Below, piece by piece: positions 4,501-9,846 of a stretch of DNA of 9,846 bases. Every line of letters begins with the position of its first letter. The first letter of the stretch is position 1. Source of the stretch: JBJFGR01 sp051892875 (GTDB taxonomy: Bacteria; Pseudomonadota; Gammaproteobacteria; Enterobacterales; Succinivibrionaceae); assembly GCA_051892875.1 (NCBI GenBank), contig JBJFGR010000095.1, positions 1 through 9,846 of the forward strand. Direction: 5' to 3'. The position numbers and the translations under genes are program-made. Below the pieces are notes generated by a model. That model was given only the letters and a program-made list of their open reading frames with translations. It had not been told where the DNA came from and did not search any database.

Positions 4501-6087
4501 GTGTTTGACATGGTTTGGATCTATGATCCTTCTGCTTGGTTGGGGTTGCTTACTTTAACAATTTTAGAAATAGTTTTAGGTATTGATAATTTAGTGTTTA
4601 TAGCTATTTTAGCAGGAAAACTTCCTTCTAAGAAATGGCAAGATAGGGCTCGTTATACAGGTTTAGGTTTTGCTCTATTGTTACGTTTGGTTGTTATATC
4701 TTTTATTTCCTGGATTGTTACTTTAACAAATCCTATATTGTCATTTGGCACTTTTGGTATTTCTGTAAGAGATTTAATTTTACTCATTGGCGGTATTTTT
4801 TTGTTATATAAAGCTACAAGTGAGTTACATGAGAAGTTAGAAGGTGGTATTGAATCTACTTCAACAGAAAAATTTGCAGCTAATAAATTTTGGTTAGTAG
4901 TACTTCAAATAGTGGTTCTTGATGCTGTTTTTTCTTTAGACTCTGTTATAACTGCTGTAGGTATGTGCGAACATGTGTTTATTATGATGTTCGCAGTAAT
5001 TATAGCTATGGCAATAATGGTTTCTTTAAGTAATATTTTAACAAAATTTATTAATAGTCATCCTTCTTTAGTTATTTTATGTTTAAGCTTTTTATTGATG
5101 ATAGGTTTTAGCCTTGTTGCTGAAGGTTTACATATTCATGTACCTAAGGGGTATTTGTATGCTGCTATAGGTTTTTCAATATTAATTGAAATTTTTAATC
5201 AGGTAGCAAGAAAGAATAATTTAAAACTTGATAAAAATTTGAAGAGTAATCGTGAAATTGCAGCTTCATTAGTATTAAGAATTTTAGGATCAAAAAGTGA
5301 AAATGAATTTCAATCAATAAAAGAATCAATTGTAGCACCAGTAGATGTTGAATCTGTTTTTGCAAATGAAGAAAAAGATTTAGTTTCTCGAGTTTTACAG
5401 CTTGATGCTTATACAGTTAGAGCTGTTATGACTGCTAGAATTGATGTTGAAATGTTAGATATTTCAGATAGTAGAGAGGAAATATATCAGCTTCTTATAA
5501 ATTGTCCTTATTCATTATTGGTAGCTTACAATAATGATAACAAGGATGCTCCAATAGGATATGTAAAAAAATCTAAAATATTGGAGCAAATGATAGTTAA
5601 CAAAGGTGATATTGATTTTTCAAAAATGATAATGCAACCTTTGTATGTTCCTGAAACTATTAGCGTTTTAAAAGCTCTTGAGGAAATGAAAGCTGCTAAA
5701 AATTATATATTATTTGTAGTTGACGAATTTGGTAATTTTGAAGGGTTGGCTACTATAAGGGATATAATGGAAGAAATAGCTGGTAATTTACCTGAAAAAT
5801 CTGAGAAGGAAGATTGTAAAAAGGTTGGGGAAGATAGCTATATTGTTCAAGGAGATATAGCTCTTATTGAATTAGATCGACTTATAGGTATTAATATAGA
5901 ACCAAGTGTTCACTATCATAGTATAGCAGGGTATATAATAGAGAAAGAACAAAATTTGCCGAAAGTAAATAGCATTGTTGAATTGAATGAAGATTGGCAA
6001 TGTACAATTCTTAATGTTGAAAACCATTCGATATCATCAGTTATGATACATAAAATATCTAAAAATGAGAAAAAACCTAATAAGTAA
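4501..6087 (+). CDS. yoaE: YoaE-type TerC/CBS/CorC inner-membrane protein
   Basis: A membrane protein of the TerC family fused to a cytoplasmic CBS-pair and CorC/HlyC domain, 528 residues, like E. coli YoaE and YegH (about 520). TerC relatives have been linked to manganese export and to metal loading of exported enzymes; the role of the YoaE branch is less certain. The TerC part (about 10-235, around seven membrane segments) has the two repeat motifs EIVLGIDN (23-30) and DAVFSLDS (141-148), whose acidic residues likely bind metal. CBS motifs lie at about 304-365 and 378-430, with VVDEFGNFEGLATIRDIMEE (406-425) the clearest part. The CorC domain is about 440-520. The GTG at 4501 is chosen because AAGAGG lies 10 nt upstream. 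An ATG at 4510, three codons in, has no comparable site. rluB lies 64 nt upstream and the glycosyltransferase 20 nt downstream. Confidence 0.9.
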   Translation: MFDMVWIYDPSAWLGLLTLTILEIVLGIDNLVFIAILAGKLPSKKWQDRARYTGLGFALLLRLVVISFISWIVTLTNPILSFGTFGISVRDLILLIGGIFLLYKATSELHEKLEGGIESTSTEKFAANKFWLVVLQIVVLDAVFSLDSVITAVGMCEHVFIMMFAVIIAMAIMVSLSNILTKFINSHPSLVILCLSFLLMIGFSLVAEGLHIHVPKGYLYAAIGFSILIEIFNQVARKNNLKLDKNLKSNREIAASLVLRILGSKSENEFQSIKESIVAPVDVESVFANEEKDLVSRVLQLDAYTVRAVMTARIDVEMLDISDSREEIYQLLINCPYSLLVAYNNDNKDAPIGYVKKSKILEQMIVNKGDIDFSKMIMQPLYVPETISVLKALEEMKAAKNYILFVVDEFGNFEGLATIRDIMEEIAGNLPEKSEKEDCKKVGEDSYIVQGDIALIELDRLIGINIEPSVHYHSIAGYIIEKEQNLPKVNSIVELNEDWQCTILNVENHSISSVMIHKISKNEKKPNK

Positions 6088-6107
6088 AAATTCCATTGGG
6101 GGCAAGG

Positions 6108-8192
6108 ATGAAGTTAGAAAAGTTTAATGAATTTTTAGAAAAAAGAGAACATGAAGTAATTTTATTTGCTTTATGTTTGGTTTCACTAGCATTTTCCTTT
6201 TTAAATCCTTTATGGTATGGACAAGCCCCTGGTTTTGATGCTTCAAATTTCGCATTAATTGGAAAAATGTGGGCCTATGGCGAAGTTTTATATAGAGATA
6301 TGGTTGATATAAAAGGCCCTGGTATTTTCTTTATAGATATGGTCGGATACCGATTAGGTGGTTTTCAGGGGATTGCTTTTTTAGAAAATATTTTTTTAAT
6401 GTTTGGTGTTATTAGTATTGACTTAGCACTTCGTTCTTTTAGATTTAGTCCTTTAGCAAGATTTTGTTCTATCACTTGTGTTATTTCATTAGTTGGTTAC
6501 AGATATTATTACGGAAATATGACAGAGGATTATGCATTATATTTAGCCATGATATCTAGTTATCCATTTTCTATTTTATTTGTAAAAAGAAGATTTTATT
6601 TTTGGTTATCTTTTGTAACTGCTTTGGCCTTTGCCTTTACATTAATGATAAGACTAAATAACGGGTCATATTTTTTAGCATGGTACATAATGCTTTGTTT
6701 GTATTATGCAAACAGAGGAGATATAAAAAGTTCTATAAAACTAGTAGGAACGGTATTATTGGGACTTTTTATTGTTTGTGGTTCTTTTGCTTTGTATTTT
6801 TATTTAGTTGGTGGATCGAGTTTATTATTAGAAGCATTTTATTATAGTTTTTTAATTTTTTTACAAGATGGTGGAGCTTACGGAGTTCATAGTTTCGATT
6901 TTATAATGGGTACCGTAGGATTTTTTAGAACAGGTTTATTTATTGTTATAACAGGTTTATTATTAATTATAAAAAATAAGGATAACACTCTTTTTTTTAG
7001 AAAAAATTTAGAAGATTGTTTTTGGTTTGTTTTATATCTTGGGTTAGGTGTATGTTTTACTATTGTTTGTAATAGTGTTACAGGACATAATTATGATCAT
7101 TATGATTTATTATATTTGCCTTATATGTTTATACCATTAGCATTTTTAATGCATAGATATTTGCATATAAAACAAGATATTCATGTTAGTTTCTTAACAA
7201 TATTTTTCTTTTTAATATTTTTAGTGGTAGAACACCTTATTTGGAAATGGACTCATCACGAATGGGTGTTAGCAACAGTAGTTAAACATTTGAGTGTTGA
7301 TGTCATAGTTGCAGGTTTGGTAACATATTTTCTCTATATACTACGTAAAAAGATAGGTTTTTATTATCATAATCATTCTGTTTTTTTACTTCTAAGTATT
7401 GGAATCGCTTTAATGCTAGGTATAAATGCAATTACCATAGGACCTTCAAAAGGAAAACCTGAGAATGAGGAAGTTGCTCAAAAGGTTGAAATAATAAAAG
7501 CTGATACAACTCCTGGTGACAAGATTTGGGTCGAAGGAGATATGCCTCAGTTTTATTTATGGACAGATAGGAATGCAGCTTCTCCTTATTTATTTTCTAG
7601 AAACGTATATCCAGGATTTGATGTTAAACAAAAAATAATTGATGGTCTAGTTTATTTTAAACCTAAATATATTGTTGTTAAAGATAGCTTAATAGACAAT
7701 TTTATAAAGAATGAATCAGAAAGAATGTTAGAATTGCGTTATACTCGCTCAGAACAAGCGTTCTATAAGTTTTTATTTTTAAACTATAATAATGTTATGC
7801 CTGGTTTATATAGAATTAATTCAGAACCTATAGATGATGATTTTCGTGAAATATTAAATAGAATTTTAGGAAAAAATTATTATTTAGAAAATAGTAACTT
7901 AAGTAATAAAGAAAATATCGATGCCAATAGCAACGAAAACAATAGTGCAAATAATCAAAATGTGATTCAAGAAAATGAGGCGGAAAAACAGTTTCAGAAA
8001 ACTGAAAAAAAATCAGAAGAAATAGATCAAAATGAATCAAAAACCAATGAAGAAACTAAAACAGTTGAATCTGAAAATAATATAGTTAATGACGATTACA
8101 AAGTTGATATAAAAGATGTTAAACCAATAGAAGTTTTAATAAAAAAAGAAAAAGAACGTCAAGAACAACTTAAAAATATTGAAAATAAGTAA
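6108..8192 (+). CDS. GT-C family (GT39/ArnT-like) membrane glycosyltransferase with N/E/K-rich tail
   Basis: A polytopic membrane protein of 694 residues, with the pattern of GT-C enzymes that move a sugar from a polyprenyl-phosphate donor outside the inner membrane. After the first membrane segment (about 17-35), the loop GFDASNFALIGKMWAYG (42-58) carries D44, the likely catalytic or metal-binding residue. VLYRDMVDIKGPGIFF (60-75) is the typical GPG motif. A second acidic motif, NMTED, is at 137-141. About eleven to twelve hydrophobic segments run to residue 443. A globular C-terminal domain follows (about 455-590, with TPGDKIWVEGDMPQFYLW). A tail of about 100 residues rich in Asn, Glu and Lys ends in a coiled-coil-like KKEKERQEQLKNIENK. 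The ATG at 6108 is chosen because GGGGG lies 5 nt upstream; a TTG at 6096 would add four residues. Acceptor and donor are unknown. It sits 20 nt after yoaE and 24 nt before the transporter gene, so co-transcription is likely. Confidence 0.82.
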   Translation: MKLEKFNEFLEKREHEVILFALCLVSLAFSFLNPLWYGQAPGFDASNFALIGKMWAYGEVLYRDMVDIKGPGIFFIDMVGYRLGGFQGIAFLENIFLMFGVISIDLALRSFRFSPLARFCSITCVISLVGYRYYYGNMTEDYALYLAMISSYPFSILFVKRRFYFWLSFVTALAFAFTLMIRLNNGSYFLAWYIMLCLYYANRGDIKSSIKLVGTVLLGLFIVCGSFALYFYLVGGSSLLLEAFYYSFLIFLQDGGAYGVHSFDFIMGTVGFFRTGLFIVITGLLLIIKNKDNTLFFRKNLEDCFWFVLYLGLGVCFTIVCNSVTGHNYDHYDLLYLPYMFIPLAFLMHRYLHIKQDIHVSFLTIFFFLIFLVVEHLIWKWTHHEWVLATVVKHLSVDVIVAGLVTYFLYILRKKIGFYYHNHSVFLLLSIGIALMLGINAITIGPSKGKPENEEVAQKVEIIKADTTPGDKIWVEGDMPQFYLWTDRNAASPYLFSRNVYPGFDVKQKIIDGLVYFKPKYIVVKDSLIDNFIKNESERMLELRYTRSEQAFYKFLFLNYNNVMPGLYRINSEPIDDDFREILNRILGKNYYLENSNLSNKENIDANSNENNSANNQNVIQENEAEKQFQKTEKKSEEIDQNESKTNEETKTVESENNIVNDDYKVDIKDVKPIEVLIKKEKERQEQLKNIENK

Positions 8193-8216
8193 AATTTTAT
8201 AAGGAATTACTAAATA

Positions 8217-9626
8217 ATGAGTGGTTTACCTAAAGAAGTAGCGATAAGAGAAGGTCTTTCATCTCGATTAGGGTTTATCTTGTTGTCAGCTGGATGTGCA
8301 ATCGGTTTAGGAAATATTTGGCGCTTTCCATATGTTGTGGGTGAAAATGGAGGGGCTATTTTTGTGTTTATTTATTTTGCATGTCTACTACTTTTAGGGC
8401 TCCCAGCATTAATGATCGAATTAGCGCTAGGTAGGGCTTCAAAAAAATCTATAGCAAAAGCTTTTGAAACTTTAGAACCCAAGGGAAGCTATTGGCATTT
8501 GGGTAAATATCCTTTATTAGTCGGTCCTTATATATTAATGGCTTTCTATACGGTTCTAACGGGTTGGTTAATGTATTATATGGTATCGTTTCTAAGTGGT
8601 GATTTTGTAGGAATGCATGAATTAAGCACTGATACCTTAAAAAAAGTTGTTGAAGAAAAATTTTCTACACTATTATTTGATTATAAAATAATGATTTTGT
8701 ATACCTTTTTAGTTATTATTTTTAGTGTTTTAATTTGTGCAAGAGGTGTGCAAAAAGGTGTTGAATATATAACAAGACCATTGATGATATTTTTATTGCT
8801 TTTAATAGTAGGTTTAGCTATATATTGCTTAACTTTAGATAAAGCTTTATTAGGTTTAAAATTTTATCTTTACCCAAATTTAGAAAAGGTAAATGAAATT
8901 GGTTGGATAAAGGTTATTTATGAAGCTCTAAATCAAGCATTTTTTACATTAAGTGCAGGTATGGGTTCTGTTTTGATTTTTGGGAGTTACATAGATAAAA
9001 AACATTCATTAGTAAAAGAGTCTATTATTATTGCAGTATTAGATACTTTTGTTGCAATTACTGCAGGATTAATAATATTCCCAGCATGTATTTCGTATGA
9101 TATATCACCATCAAGTGGTCCTACATTGCTATTTATAAGTATGCTTAATGTATTTGGAGCAATGAAATATGGAACTATAGTTGGTGCTATCTTCTTTATT
9201 TTTATGTTTTTTGCAGCATTTACAACCGTAATTGCAGTTATAGAATGTATTGTTGCAAATACTATTGATTGCTTTAAAGTATCACGTTTTACATCTGTAA
9301 TTGTTAATTTAATTATTTTATTAGTTATTTCAATTCCGTGTATTTTAGGATTTAATTTATGGAGTAATATTCAGCCGATGGGTCCAGGTAGTATGATTCT
9401 TGACTTGGAGGATTTTATTGTAAGTAATAATATTTTACCTATAGGATGTATTTATTTAACTTTATTCTGTGTTTTTGGTTGGAAGTATCATAATTTAGCA
9501 GCAGAAGTAAATTTAGGTAAAGGTGTTAATTTACCTAGTTTTATGAAGTATTATATTTCAGCATTTTTCCCAATAGTAGTTTCTATAGTATTAATACTAG
9601 GTTATATTAAAATTTTTAATTCGTAA
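8217..9626 (+). CDS. Neurotransmitter:sodium symporter (NSS/SNF) family transporter
   Basis: A sodium-coupled importer, usually of amino acids or related amines, in the inner membrane; LeuT fold, 469 residues. TM1 contains GCAIGLGNIWRFPYVVGENGG (26-46), the unwound substrate- and sodium-binding segment. The TM6 signature is AFFTLSAGMGSVLIFGSY (241-258), and the TM8 region runs 314-350. I count eleven membrane segments, the last at about 442-465, so TM12 is missing, as in many bacterial members such as Tyt1. TM7 has LDTFVA with D276. An acidic residue near this place (Tyt1 D278, LeuT E290) replaces chloride, so chloride-independent transport is predicted. The ATG has AAGGAA 10 nt upstream. The substrate cannot be read from the sequence. 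It is the last gene of a run with yoaE and the glycosyltransferase. Confidence 0.93.
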   Translation: MSGLPKEVAIREGLSSRLGFILLSAGCAIGLGNIWRFPYVVGENGGAIFVFIYFACLLLLGLPALMIELALGRASKKSIAKAFETLEPKGSYWHLGKYPLLVGPYILMAFYTVLTGWLMYYMVSFLSGDFVGMHELSTDTLKKVVEEKFSTLLFDYKIMILYTFLVIIFSVLICARGVQKGVEYITRPLMIFLLLLIVGLAIYCLTLDKALLGLKFYLYPNLEKVNEIGWIKVIYEALNQAFFTLSAGMGSVLIFGSYIDKKHSLVKESIIIAVLDTFVAITAGLIIFPACISYDISPSSGPTLLFISMLNVFGAMKYGTIVGAIFFIFMFFAAFTTVIAVIECIVANTIDCFKVSRFTSVIVNLIILLVISIPCILGFNLWSNIQPMGPGSMILDLEDFIVSNNILPIGCIYLTLFCVFGWKYHNLAAEVNLGKGVNLPSFMKYYISAFFPIVVSIVLILGYIKIFNS

Positions 9627-9687
9627 AAGAATATGTAAATGTTTTGAGAATAAACACTAAAAACCAAAAAAAAGGATCTCAATAGAG

Positions 9688-9724
9688 TGCCCACAAGAAG
9701 TTGAAAAAAAACTTTTTGTGGGTA
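9688..9724 (+). terminator. Long hairpin after the transporter gene, possible terminator
   Basis: CCCACAAGAAGTT (9690-9702) and AACTTTTTGTGGG (9710-9722) pair over 13 bp with one G-U pair and a 7-nt A-rich loop. The outer bases 9688-9689 and 9723-9724 extend it by two more pairs. No U-tract follows on the plus strand, so it is not a textbook terminator. It may still protect the 3' end or stop transcription weakly. It lies about 60 nt after the stop codon. Confidence 0.45.
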
Positions 9725-9753
9725 AATAACAGTTTTATTAAATACATAAATAG

Positions 9754-9810
9754 TTTATAATATCTAAAATATTTTATAATATCTAAAATATTTTATAATA
9801 TCTAAAATAT
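9754..9810 (+). repeat. Three perfect tandem 19-bp A/T repeats
   Basis: TTTATAATATCTAAAATAT is repeated exactly three times (9754-9772, 9773-9791, 9792-9810), with a degenerate fourth start after that. Each junction forms the palindrome TAAAATATTTTA (9765-9776 and 9784-9795, with an imperfect third at 9803-9814). Each unit also contains a TATAAT. The array lies just upstream of a likely gene start at 9829, so it may serve as an operator or promoter array, or may be an unstable tandem repeat. Confidence 0.9.
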
Positions 9811-9828
9811 TTTTTTAGATTTAGAATT

Positions 9829-9846
9829 ATGAACAAGATTATTTCA
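9829..9846 (+). CDS. Possible start of a further gene, cut by the window edge
   Basis: ATG at 9829 opens six codons (MNKIIS) that run off the window. A basic residue near the N-terminus would suit a signal peptide or membrane protein, but six residues cannot show this. The upstream TTAGAATT is a poor ribosome-binding site. The supporting context is the tandem repeat array and TATAAT-rich DNA immediately upstream. Confidence 0.35.

Noticed and set aside
7828..8040. Open frame of 70 codons on the minus strand inside the glycosyltransferase gene
   Set aside because: It is antisense to the Asn/Glu/Lys-rich tail. The Phe/Tyr/Leu-rich product is what the complement of AAT/GAA/AAA codons gives.
9687..9704. 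Five-codon leader peptide starting at GTG (MPTRS) overlapping the 9690-9722 hairpin, as an attenuator
   Set aside because: The start is weak, the codons show no run of one amino acid, and any such tiny frame is expected by chance.
9754..9810. CRISPR array
   Set aside because: The 19-bp units are directly adjacent with no spacers and no cas genes are present.

Overview
The window is AT-rich (roughly 30% GC by eye) and uses the standard genetic code. All nine complete genes stop with TAA or TAG and none with TGA. Gene content and order point to a gammaproteobacterium. The left part reads, in transcription order on the minus strand, zapA - 6S RNA - fau - rpiA. This is close to the arrangement around ssrS in E. 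coli, Vibrio and Aeromonas. RpiA aligns colinearly with the E. coli enzyme at the same 219-residue length, and the pseudouridine synthase is of the gammaproteobacterial RluB type. The low GC would fit a host-associated or anaerobic lineage such as some Succinivibrionaceae, but that placement is a guess.

Left block (1-2092, minus strand): zapA (cell division), the 6S RNA gene, fau (5-formyl-THF cyclo-ligase) and rpiA (pentose phosphate pathway). rpiA has its own promoter, with a pair of inverted 14-bp elements upstream of it.

Middle (2093-3181, plus strand): a divergent AT-rich regulatory gap with a 14-bp palindrome, an ECF-type sigma factor, and a small acidic protein of unknown function with its own likely promoter. 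A strong intrinsic terminator closes this section.

Right block (3214-9626, plus strand): rluB with an unusually long basic tail; a short leader whose hairpin can mask the next ribosome-binding site; and a tight three-gene run. The run is a YoaE/TerC-CBS-CorC membrane protein, a GT-C glycosyltransferase with a long N/E/K-rich tail, and an 11-TM neurotransmitter:sodium symporter family transporter. Gaps of 20 and 24 nt suggest co-transcription, although the three products have no obvious shared pathway.

Right edge (9627-9846): a 13-bp hairpin without a U-tract, three perfect tandem 19-bp repeats each carrying a palindromic A/T core, and the probable first six codons of another gene.

Most of the window is ordinary chromosomal housekeeping. 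The points most worth checking are the sigma factor with its acidic neighbour, the 19-bp tandem repeats, the paired elements upstream of rpiA, and the Shine-Dalgarno-masking hairpin before yoaE. I see no convincing defence system, mobile element or CRISPR array.
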